From assembly GCA_016926315.1 (NCBI GenBank), contig JAFGOU010000008.1, positions 1 through 6,602 of the forward strand: 6,602 nt of DNA, written 5' to 3'. Positions 1 to 5,825 of this stretch are shown here, in pieces; position 1 is the stretch's first letter, and every line of letters begins with the position of its first letter. The stretch comes from Chitinispirillaceae bacterium. GTDB taxonomy: Bacteria > Fibrobacterota > Chitinivibrionia > Chitinivibrionales > Chitinispirillaceae. The notes under the pieces were generated by a model that was not told the DNA's origin, did no database searches, and worked only from the letters and a program-made list of their open reading frames with translations. A program made the position numbers and the translations under genes.

Positions 1-545
1 GCCAGATCGAGCGGAATGCCGTCGATATACACCCGCATGAGCTGCTGCAACCGCACGTCCTTTTTCGCCATGAGCGCCAGGGGCGCCAGAAAATGCTGGC
101 AGAACTGCCGGTAGGCCACCCACGGCCTGTCCTCGTCCGTCTTTTCAAACGACATGGTGTCGATGAGCGTCGGTTTGCCGCCGGCAAACTGGAGGTTATA
201 CGCGCTGGCGTCCTTGAGCGCCATGCCATGGTCCATGGCAATCCGGTGTATCTCGAGCGTCGCCAGCCCCGCCGCCCTGAGCTGGGAAAAACACCATTCG
301 TAGGGGTAGGAGACAAACCGTACCACCCTGGGCTTCACCACCTTGAACGCGCCCTCTGCCGCGCCGTCAGCCTCCACCTCCTCATGCGGAACCAGGAGCC
401 CCCGGGAAACCAGCTTGTCATACAGGCCGGATCCCATGAGCGTCTCATAGTGCTCCCGGTAACAGGCATTCACCTGCCTGAGCAGCACGCCGTCCCTGAA
501 AAAGAGGAACCCCGCGGGATCGCGAAACGATGCGGCGTGCCTCAT
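1..545 (-). CDS. Partial protein with a kinase-like catalytic loop, probably the N-terminal part of a SAM-methyltransferase-type glycan locus protein (C-terminus outside window)
   Basis: Reading leftward from ATG at 545, the frame stays open for 181 codons to the window edge, so the C-terminus is missing. The N-terminus (MRHAASFRDPAGFLF, then RQVNACYREHYETLMGSGLY at about 23-42) resembles a family of roughly 450-residue proteins in surface-polysaccharide loci that databases usually label SAM-dependent methyltransferase or NoeA-related; I recognise the family only from memory. No methyltransferase motif lies in the visible part. What is visible is a stretch like a kinase/APH catalytic loop: K111-D112 followed by N117 (D-x4-N), then LID129 17 residues after D112, the spacing of the catalytic Asp/Asn and metal-binding Asp. 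The start is well set: its ATG overlaps the TGA of the upstream small membrane protein as ATGA, implying translational coupling. Catalytic activity is inference; it may be a pseudokinase-like module. Confidence 0.75.
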   Translation of the reverse strand, partial: MRHAASFRDPAGFLFFRDGVLLRQVNACYREHYETLMGSGLYDKLVSRGLLVPHEEVEADGAAEGAFKVVKPRVVRFVSYPYEWCFSQLRAAGLATLEIHRIAMDHGMALKDASAYNLQFAGGKPTLIDTMSFEKTDEDRPWVAYRQFCQHFLAPLALMAKKDVRLQQLMRVYIDGIPLDL

Positions 546-772
546 TTGTTCGCATCCGTCTCAGGCGGCCCGCTCTTTCCCATGAGCTTCCTGATTCCGT
601 TCACGATCCGCCGGAAAAACAGCTTGAGCGCGAACAGCGATCCCACCAGTCCGGCGATGAGGATCTGCAGCATGAAACTGCCCGTGCCCGCGTCGATGTA
701 AGGATACACCTCCACAGGGAAACAGAAGACAATGAACAGCAGGAATAAAAAAAACGGTTTTCCGGCACTCAT
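542..772 (-). CDS. Small membrane protein with YIDxGTGS motif
   Basis: A 76-residue protein. I chose the ATG at 772 because AGGAGG sits 7 bases upstream; an in-frame ATG at 823 would add 17 residues and bury that ribosome binding site in the coding region. Residues 1-23 are a hydrophobic, signal-like segment (FFLFLLFIVFCFPV). The motif YIDAGTGS follows at 25-32, then a second hydrophobic helix at about 34-53, a basic stretch (FFRRIVNGIRKLMGK) and a polar tail. This looks like a bitopic or hairpin inner-membrane protein with a cytoplasmic basic tail. Small proteins with a YID(P/A)GTGS motif are familiar beside polysaccharide genes, but I know of no established function. Its stop overlaps the start of the next gene (ATGA), and it lies 100 bp after the dehydratase, so the three probably form one transcript. 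It may be an accessory subunit of the downstream protein. Confidence 0.85.
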   Translation of the reverse strand: MSAGKPFFLFLLFIVFCFPVEVYPYIDAGTGSFMLQILIAGLVGSLFALKLFFRRIVNGIRKLMGKSGPPETDANK

Positions 773-872
773 GATCGGGCCTCCTGATAAAGCGTCTGCC
801 GCCGGGCATGGTATCGCCGGCATGGAAGCATCGGGCGCCTTTGTCCGCAGGAACGCCCATGATGCATCGTGT

Positions 873-2774
873 TCATGAAAACATGTTCCCGGAAAGCTCC
901 TCGAAACTCGGGCCGGTCATTTCCGGGATCAGACCGGTTATCTGCTCGTAGATCGACCTGATATTGCCCAGCTCGACGTCGCTTTTCAGGTGGTGAATGA
1001 ACTTCCCGATCTTTTCCGGCTCCATCATGCTGTTCTTCTGCACCCTGATCTTTTCGAACTTCGTCTTGACCAGGTTTTCCATGTCGGAAAGCAGGATCTC
1101 ATCCACCTTTTCGCCGGGCCGCATGCCCGTGAACACGATCTCGATATCCTCCCCCACCTTGAGGCCGGAAAGTTCGATAAGGTTCCGCGCCAGGTCCGCG
1201 ATCCTGACCGGCTCGCCCATTTCGAGCATGAAGATCGCGTTCGACTCGTTGAGCGTTGACGCCTGCAGCACAAGCTGGACCGCCTCGGGAATGCTCATGA
1301 AAAACCGCCTCGTGTCCCCGCTCGTGACCGTGACCGGCCCGCCCTCGTGGATCTGGCGCTGGAACAGGGGTATCACGCTGCCCGAGGACCCGAGCACGTT
1401 GCCGAACCGCACCACGTTGAAAAGCGTTTTCGACGGGCTGCGCTCCAGGACGACCCGCTCGGCCAGCCGCTTGGAAATGCCCATCATGCCGCGCGGGTTC
1501 ACCGCCTTGTCGGTCGAAATCATCACGAACTGGCTCACCCCGTGCTTTTCGGCAATGGACGCCAGGTGCGCCGTGCCCAGAACGTTGTTCCGCAGGCAGG
1601 CGATCGGGTTCCACTCCATGAGGTGCACGTGCTTGTACGCCGCCGCATGGTAGATATAGTCGGGCCTGAACCGCCGGAACAGCGGGTCCATGAACCCGTT
1701 GTCGAGAATGCTCCCCACCACCGTATGGATGGGCACGTCCCGGTGCCGGTTTTTCAGCTCCTGGTCGATGGTGTACGCGCACTGCTCGCTCGCGTCAATC
1801 AGCACCATGCGCGCGGGCCGGTAGGCCGCCACCTGAAAACAGAGCTCCGAGCCGATCGACCCGCCCGCGCCGGTGATGAGCACGGTCTTTGCCGCGAGCT
1901 GCCGCCGCACATGGGTATCGTCAAGCGTGATGTTGGGCCGCGAAAGCAGGTCCTCGATGGACACGTCGCGTATCTTGCTGAGCGTGTGCCTGCCGCTCAT
2001 GATGTCCATCATGGAGGGAACGATCTTGAACTTGACCTCCCACTCCGGTATCCTGCACTCCTCCATGACCTCCTTCACCACCTTGTTCGTGGCCTCGGGA
2101 ATGGCGATGAAGATTTCATGCACGCGCAGCTTGCGCACCCAGTAGCGCAGCGACATCAGGTCGCCCAGCACCTTGATCCCCTGCAGCCGCTTGCCGTGAA
2201 GCCCCTTGTCGCGGTCAATGAACCCCAATGGAATGTACTGCCGGTTCCGGCCCGACTTGAGGGTCTTGACCACCTCGTTTCCCGCCGTGCCGGCCCCGAC
2301 GATGAGCACGTTGCGGGCCGTGTCGCTCATGGGCAAAAACGACTCGCGGAACATGCGAATGGCAAAACGGGTGCCGCCGTTGAAAATGACGAAAAAAACG
2401 AAATTCATGAGATAGATGGAGCGGGGATACCCGTGAAACCTGCCGCTCACTACGATGATGAACATGAACACGAGCGACGCAACCGCGGAGGTCTTGACAA
2501 TGTCCTTGAGATCGTCGACGCTCACATACCGCCAGATGCCCTGGAACAGGTTGAAAAAGCCGGAAACCACGGTAAAAACGACGACGTTGATGGGAAGAGA
2601 GTACAGGAACAGCAGCGGAAACCGCGTGGGATCGCGCACCTCGTCCTGCCCGAGGGTGAAGTCGAAGCGCAGGAGCCAGGCAAGCGTAAGGGCGCCGGCG
2701 GAAAACAGCAGATGCATGAAAATAATGATAATCAGCCGGTACCTGAGAAGGACCTGACCGAGCAGAACCGACAT
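873..2774 (-). CDS. Membrane-bound nucleotide-sugar 4,6-dehydratase, WbpM/PglF/CapD (FlaA1) type
   Basis: A 633-residue protein; C. jejuni PglF is about 590 and P. aeruginosa WbpM about 665. GGAGG lies 8 bases before the ATG. Four hydrophobic segments occupy roughly residues 13-35, 55-78, 96-112 and 118-133. A first Rossmann-like domain follows (VGAGTAGNEV, 159-168), then the catalytic extended-SDR domain with the NAD(P) loop TGAGGSIGSE (301-310), HAAAYKHV (376-383) and STDKAVNP (420-427). The catalytic lysine is K435; the usual SDR tyrosine four residues earlier is M431, as in the S-M-K triad known for WbpM-type enzymes, so this is not a defect. Family members convert UDP-GlcNAc to UDP-4-keto-6-deoxy-GlcNAc at the inner membrane. 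With the PglE-like aminotransferase nearby, a bacillosamine-type sugar is the likely product line. WbpM-type and PglF-type roles cannot be separated from the sequence alone. Local GC is about 63% in a counted 60-base block. Confidence 0.95.
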   Translation of the reverse strand: MSVLLGQVLLRYRLIIIIFMHLLFSAGALTLAWLLRFDFTLGQDEVRDPTRFPLLFLYSLPINVVVFTVVSGFFNLFQGIWRYVSVDDLKDIVKTSAVASLVFMFIIVVSGRFHGYPRSIYLMNFVFFVIFNGGTRFAIRMFRESFLPMSDTARNVLIVGAGTAGNEVVKTLKSGRNRQYIPLGFIDRDKGLHGKRLQGIKVLGDLMSLRYWVRKLRVHEIFIAIPEATNKVVKEVMEECRIPEWEVKFKIVPSMMDIMSGRHTLSKIRDVSIEDLLSRPNITLDDTHVRRQLAAKTVLITGAGGSIGSELCFQVAAYRPARMVLIDASEQCAYTIDQELKNRHRDVPIHTVVGSILDNGFMDPLFRRFRPDYIYHAAAYKHVHLMEWNPIACLRNNVLGTAHLASIAEKHGVSQFVMISTDKAVNPRGMMGISKRLAERVVLERSPSKTLFNVVRFGNVLGSSGSVIPLFQRQIHEGGPVTVTSGDTRRFFMSIPEAVQLVLQASTLNESNAIFMLEMGEPVRIADLARNLIELSGLKVGEDIEIVFTGMRPGEKVDEILLSDMENLVKTKFEKIRVQKNSMMEPEKIGKFIHHLKSDVELGNIRSIYEQITGLIPEMTGPSFEELSGNMFS

Positions 2775-3019
2775 GAAGGAAACCTCCGTAAACAGAGAGG
2801 ACAGAATTCAGGAGTCAGAAGTCAGAATCCAAAATCGACGCCGGAGTACCAACTCCTTGATTCCGCTAAGAATCATATCATCCCGGGCGCGATATTTCAA
2901 TGAGATAGGTGGGAAAGGCACCTTCGAAAGTGGAGATTCGGATGGTGGAGTGAAGCACCTTCGAAAAAGGGAGGGAAACGGAGGGGGTACCTGGGCGGGA
3001 ACAACGGGTTACGGGGATT
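2775..3019. other. Intergenic leader of the dehydratase gene
   Basis: About 245 bp without a convincing gene, between the small partner protein and the dehydratase. It holds the dehydratase ribosome binding site at its left end, a short run of related heptamers (variants of GTCAGAA) at about 2801-2829 like a repeat common in many genomes, and a repeated 12-mer at 2918-2929 and 2955-2966. An open frame crosses the region on the plus strand but is not gene-like. No clear hairpin-plus-T-run terminator for the upstream module was seen. Confidence 0.6.
2918..2966. repeat. Paired 12-mer GCACCTTCGAAA, 37 bp apart
   Basis: GCACCTTCGAAA occurs at 2918-2929 and exactly again at 2955-2966, upstream of the dehydratase start. 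Each copy contains the palindrome TTCGAA. On the transcribed (minus) strand the motif reads TTTCGAAGGTGC and lies about 145-190 bp before the start codon. The 37 bp offset is between 3 and 4 helical turns. This could be a pair of regulator sites or a leftover repeat; the sequence does not decide. Confidence 0.35.
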
Positions 3020-3223
3020 TCAGATACGCCAGACGGTTCGTTTGTCATCTTCACCTTGTTTAGGCCGTATGGTTAACGCCATTTTTTGAAGCTCAACAAG
3101 GATTTTAATTTTCTCTTCGATTGGCAAACGCGCCTGGCTGCAATGAAACTCCTCCTTTTTCCGGAAGATATCAAAAACAATCTCTTTGTTATAGTGAAGG
3201 TAGGTATCAGGGTCAGCGGTCAT
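3020..3223 (-). CDS. Small conserved partner of nucleotidyltransferase-like protein
   Basis: A 67-residue charged, soluble protein. I chose the ATG at 3223 because AGGAAA lies 8 bases upstream; the longer frame from 3328 would run deep into the preceding gene and gives an unlikely N-terminus. The gene overlaps the 3' end of the nucleotidyltransferase gene by 11 bp, suggesting translational coupling. The core IEEKIKILVELQKMAL (35-50) looks like one amphipathic helix, and the protein ends in VWRI. From memory, small proteins with an EEKI-x-ILV-x-LQK core and a C-terminal VW-x-I recur beside nucleotidyltransferase-fold genes in bacteria and archaea, but I can name no characterised member. The two may form a complex, possibly toxin-antitoxin-like; that is inference. 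GC is clearly lower than in the glycan genes. Confidence 0.75.
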   Translation of the reverse strand: MTADPDTYLHYNKEIVFDIFRKKEEFHCSQARLPIEEKIKILVELQKMALTIRPKQGEDDKRTVWRI

Positions 3224-3725
3224 CGTACTGTTTCCTGAAGTTTTCAAATACCTGCAACAAATTGTATTTCTGAAGTAGGGTATCAAGCAGGATACCATCG
3301 AGGTTCGTCTGTTCCAGAAATTTAACAATACGGTCCTTGTCTTTCGGACGGAAGGTTTGAAGCATTATAGCGACCAGATATTCCGGCCTGAGGACCCTTG
3401 CATCCGCGTTCCCGTACTTTTTATCTATTGCGTTGAGAACACCGTCTTTGACCAGATTATTGTATACCGGAATAAACTGCACGGCGATACCTTCAATGCT
3501 GATTTGTTCATTTAACGGCTGGTACCCCCGTTTTTCCATCCATGAATAGATGGGGGAAAGCGAGGTAATCGGTCCTGTTGTTTCCGGTGGAATAATAAAA
3601 ACGTCGAGGTCAAATGTTGCGACCGGTTCGATATAAAAAAGCGCTGCAATCCCGCCACCAATGGCATAAGAGGAAAACAAACCCTCTGATTGTGCAGATG
3701 CAATTACCCTAAGCGCTTTTTCCAT
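3213..3725 (-). CDS. Nucleotidyltransferase-fold protein (AbiEii/MNT-like superfamily)
   Basis: A 170-residue protein; AGGGG lies 6 bases before the ATG. The N-terminal half carries the polymerase-beta-type signature: a glycine turn (AIGGG, 21-25) and D39-x-D41 in ATFDLDVFI, the pair that normally binds metal. In place of a clear third acidic residue there is VQFIPV (about 82-87), which I recall as usual for this subfamily (G-x-x-VQF-x-P). The C-terminal half is helical, with RPEYLVAIMLQTFRPKDKDR (113-132). Relatives include AbiE-type and MNT-type toxins and many unassigned proteins, so the substrate is unknown. It is co-transcribed with the 67-residue partner. A counted 60-base block is about 37% GC against about 63% in the dehydratase, and element A ends 29 bp upstream. 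Both suggest the module arrived separately from the glycan genes. Confidence 0.85.
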   Translation of the reverse strand: MEKALRVIASAQSEGLFSSYAIGGGIAALFYIEPVATFDLDVFIIPPETTGPITSLSPIYSWMEKRGYQPLNEQISIEGIAVQFIPVYNNLVKDGVLNAIDKKYGNADARVLRPEYLVAIMLQTFRPKDKDRIVKFLEQTNLDGILLDTLLQKYNLLQVFENFRKQYDDR

Positions 3726-3754
3726 GCTTTACCCCTGCCAGGATAGTGTATCGA

Positions 3755-3908
3755 TATAGTGTCTGTCCGAAAAGTCCCCCTGCTGACGTCATACCGGTGG
3801 AAACCGGTATCCAGTATGCGAAAAAACCTGGATGTCAGGCTGCTTCGCGGTCCGGCGTTCGCCGGAATGACGAAGGTCAAAATTCAGGGGTTTCCGGACA
3901 AGCACTAT
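3755..3908. mobile_element. MITE-like element A, copy 1 (154 bp)
   Basis: A non-coding element with terminal inverted repeats of about 22-24 bp: the left end reads TATAGTGTCTGTCCG and the right end, inverted, ATAGTGCTTGTCCG, with a few mismatches further in. It contains two strong hairpins: ATACCGGT/ACCGGTAT with loop GGAA (3791-3810) and TCCGGCG/CGCCGGA with loop TT (3851-3866). CGTCATACCGG near the left and CCGGAATGACG near the right also pair, so most of the element can fold on itself. No transposase is present; it would need one supplied elsewhere. It lies in the same orientation as copy 2, between the aminotransferase and the nucleotidyltransferase gene. The left flank is TA-rich, but the right end reads CACTATG, so the target duplication is imperfect. 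Confidence 0.85.
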
Positions 3909-3968
3909 GTACAAAAATAACGTATGGCAATGACTGAATATCGTTTTCCCCGGTACTGCACGTCCAGT

Positions 3969-5099
3969 TCAGCGAGGTACCATCGAGGAAATGCGCGTCA
4001 CCACGCGCATCTGATCAGCCTCGCTCATGGCAGTTCCCGAGGGCAGACAGAGACCGGTACTGAACAGCTTTTCCGAAACGCCGCTTGTATACGCAGGGCA
4101 GCCGTTAAACACCGGCTGCAGATGCATGGGTTTCCAGAGCGGACGGGACTCGATGTTTTCCTGTTCGAGCGCCAGCCTGATTGTTTCCGGCGTCGCCTTG
4201 CAGAGCGCGGGATCGAGGGTCATGCAGGTGAGCCAGCGGTTGGCCCGGCCCCACGGCGGTTCAGGCATGAAGCCGACTCCGGGAATATGCGCCAGTGTCT
4301 CCCGATACCGGGTGAAAACCTCCCGTTTTTTCGCCACCCGCTCCTCCAGCACCGCAAGCTGGCCCCTGCCGATGGCCGCCACGATATTGCTCATGCGGTA
4401 GTTGTACCCGGTCTCTTTGTGCTCATAGTGCGCCGCGTTCTCCCGCGCCTGGGTGGCAAGAAAACGCGCCCGTTCGATCATCGCCTTGTCCTTTCCCACG
4501 AGCATGCCGCCGCCCGAGGTGGTCATGATCTTGTTCCCGTTGAACGACAGCACTCCCAGCGGCGCGATGGTGCCCGTATGTTTTTTCCCGTAAAACGCGC
4601 CAAGCGACTCGGCAGCGTCTTCGATTACCGGAATAGCATACTGACCGCACACACCCATGATCGCGTCCATGTCCGCGCTCTGACCGTACAGATGCACGAC
4701 AATGCACGCTTTAGGGGTCTTGCCCTGCCGCATCCGGTCCCTGATCGCGGTTTCGAGCAGTTCCGGGTCCATGTTCCACGAACGCTCCTCGCCGTCGACA
4801 AACACCGGCACCGCCCCGCAATAGGTGATCGGGAAAGCGCTTCCGGCAAAGGTAAAACTGGAGCAGAGCACCTCGTCGCCCTGTTTGACCCCGAGCAGCA
4901 TGAGCGCGAGGTGGAGCGCAGCCGTTCCCGAGGACACCGCGGCGGCATACGGCGACCCGGTATACCCGCACATCTCCTTTTCAAACGCGTCGACCATGGG
5001 GCCGATGGGCGCGATCCAGTTCGAGGCGAACGCTTCGTGAACATGGTCGAGTTCTTTTCCCGACAGGTGGGGGGGACTCAAGTAGATTCGGTTGTTCAT
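3969..5099 (-). CDS. pglE: PglE-like PLP-dependent nucleotide-sugar aminotransferase (DegT/DnrJ/EryC1/StrS family)
   Basis: A 376-residue fold-type I aminotransferase of usual length. SSGTAALHLAL (56-66) is the phosphate-binding region, HLYGQ lies at 136-140, E160-D161 (with D161 expected to hold the pyridine nitrogen) in EDAAESLGAF, and K190 in SFNGNKIMTTSGGGML is the Schiff-base lysine. GYNYRMSN (231-238) and the C-terminal LPSGTAMSE (352-360) are intact. The N-terminus (LSPPHLSGKEL), QARENAAHYEHKETGYNYRMSN (218-238) and RPLWKPMH closely follow C. jejuni PglE as I remember it. PglE adds an amino group at C4 of UDP-4-keto-6-deoxy-GlcNAc using glutamate, in the cytoplasm. The symbol is by resemblance; related enzymes can use other 4-keto sugars. 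The start fits the family, but there is no good Shine-Dalgarno before it (upstream TTAACAAT). Element A copies lie on both sides. Confidence 0.93.
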   Translation of the reverse strand: MNNRIYLSPPHLSGKELDHVHEAFASNWIAPIGPMVDAFEKEMCGYTGSPYAAAVSSGTAALHLALMLLGVKQGDEVLCSSFTFAGSAFPITYCGAVPVFVDGEERSWNMDPELLETAIRDRMRQGKTPKACIVVHLYGQSADMDAIMGVCGQYAIPVIEDAAESLGAFYGKKHTGTIAPLGVLSFNGNKIMTTSGGGMLVGKDKAMIERARFLATQARENAAHYEHKETGYNYRMSNIVAAIGRGQLAVLEERVAKKREVFTRYRETLAHIPGVGFMPEPPWGRANRWLTCMTLDPALCKATPETIRLALEQENIESRPLWKPMHLQPVFNGCPAYTSGVSEKLFSTGLCLPSGTAMSEADQMRVVTRISSMVPR

Positions 5100-5394
5100 A
5101 TTGTTAATGTTGAATCGTTGATGCGATGGTGCGAAATCTTCCCTGGATAAAGTAATCTATGAACTTCGGGAAAGTTGCTATTTCCTTAATGCATTCAGTT
5201 TATTTGCCGGGCATTGAACCTGTTCCCGCAAATGGCCCTGGTCTGCTGAGGTAAAATACCCCGGATCCTCTGCAAGCGTTGATAGACAGGCTGTTTCCAT
5301 AAGAGAACCATATGCTATCTGCATACAATGCGCCTGATCCTTAAAAGAGGTCCGGGATGTCCCTTCCCTGGCGGGAAATTTCTTGCAGCATTTA

Positions 5395-5573
5395 TATAGT
5401 GTCCGTCCGAAAAGTCCCCCTGCTGACGTCATACCGGTGGAAACCGGTATCCAGTATGCGAAAAAAACCGGATGGCAGGCTTGGTTCGACAGGGCTCACC
5501 ACAAGCCTTCGCGGTCCGGCGTTCGCCGGAATGACGAAGGTCAAAGTTCAGGGGTTTCCGGACAAGCACTATA
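5395..5573. mobile_element. MITE-like element A, copy 2 (about 178 bp)
   Basis: This is a second copy of the element at 3755-3908, in the same orientation and nearly identical at both ends and in both hairpins (ATACCGGT stem at 5431-5450). It is 24 bp longer because of an extra segment in the middle, bounded by GGCTTG (5478-5483) and CAAGCC (5502-5507), which itself can form a small stem. Outer boundaries are TATAGTG and CACTATA, both set in TATATA runs. It carries no gene. It interrupts the four-helix-bundle gene and abuts element B. Confidence 0.85.
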
Positions 5574-5740
5574 TAGGGCACCTCTAAAAATACATTTTCC
5601 GCTACGGCCCGCTGCGAATTCTACTGCGTGGCGTTGTGCTCAATCACCGAATCGCAGCGGATTCGCCTCTTTCGCACGCCTGACGCAGCGAATTCTCGCC
5701 GGGCCTCGCGACGAAACTGAATATTTAGAGGTGCCCTATA
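5572..5740. mobile_element. MITE-like element B (169 bp)
   Basis: A different miniature element from A. The left end TATAGGGCACCTCTAAA is matched perfectly by the inverted right end (17 bp), and the match continues weakly. Further in, GGCCCG and CGGGCC form a second inverted pair, each followed by a GAATTC-containing block, and CGAATC/GATTCG can form a stem around a GCAGCG loop in the middle. The whole unit is therefore a long imperfect palindrome without a transposase gene. GGG...CCC ends at a TA-rich target are compatible with IS5-like or IS630-like transposases; I cannot say which. It shares a TATATA boundary with element A copy 2 and makes the stop codon that ends the 5' piece of the broken gene. 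Confidence 0.8.
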
Positions 5741-5825
5741 TGCTTTTTACAAATTTCCGGGCGTCCTGCCAGACATCCAACATCTCAAATGGTAACTTAT
5801 ACTCATTCATACTCAGGTTTTCTAC

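Larger units (their letters stand above)
5178..5810 (-). pseudogene. Four-helix-bundle (S23/IVS-type) protein gene split by two mobile elements
   Basis: The 5' piece starts at ATG 5810, 15 bp after the phosphoglycosyl transferase stop, and encodes 24 residues (MNEYKLPFEMLDVWQDARKF, then VKSI) before a TAG created at the edge of element B. The 3' piece (5396-5178) resumes with YKCCKKFPAREGTSRTSFKD and ends NKLNALRK-stop. Joined, they give VKSIYKCCKKFP, with exactly the W-to-FP spacing of the 23S rRNA intervening-sequence/four-helix-bundle family; AYGSLMET and a DPGYFTSAD segment match later parts. The joined product would be 96 residues against a usual 115-125, and lacks about 24 residues between FPxxE and EG (the region usually like YGLxSQxRRAxxSIxxNIA). 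Two large insertions and this deletion make it a pseudogene. It was probably a non-essential passenger of the operon. The 3' piece has an in-frame ATG inside element A (5432) but no visible ribosome binding site. Confidence 0.85.

Noticed and set aside
873..2774. Missing catalytic tyrosine in the dehydratase
   Set aside because: M431 replaces Tyr four residues before K435, but this is the known family form in WbpM-type enzymes, not a loss of function.
1347..2903. Long plus-strand open frame of 518 codons
   Set aside because: It lies antisense to the dehydratase, which has full-length family motifs. Its product is rich in His, Arg and Pro and has no recognisable domain, as expected from a mirror frame in GC-rich coding sequence.
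3746..3937. Possible small protein with VIPVETGIQ and SGVRRNDEG segments
   Set aside because: These peptides are the typical spurious translation of CGTCATxCCGG-type intergenic repeats, here element A, and they recur in copy 2 at 5383-5587.
3924..5150. Plus-strand open frame of 408 codons
   Set aside because: It is antisense to the complete aminotransferase gene and its product shows no family motif.
5178..5810. Accessory (Avd-like) four-helix-bundle protein of a diversity-generating retroelement
   Set aside because: There is no reverse transcriptase or template/variable repeat pair in the window, and the sequence fits the common stand-alone S23/IVS-type family.
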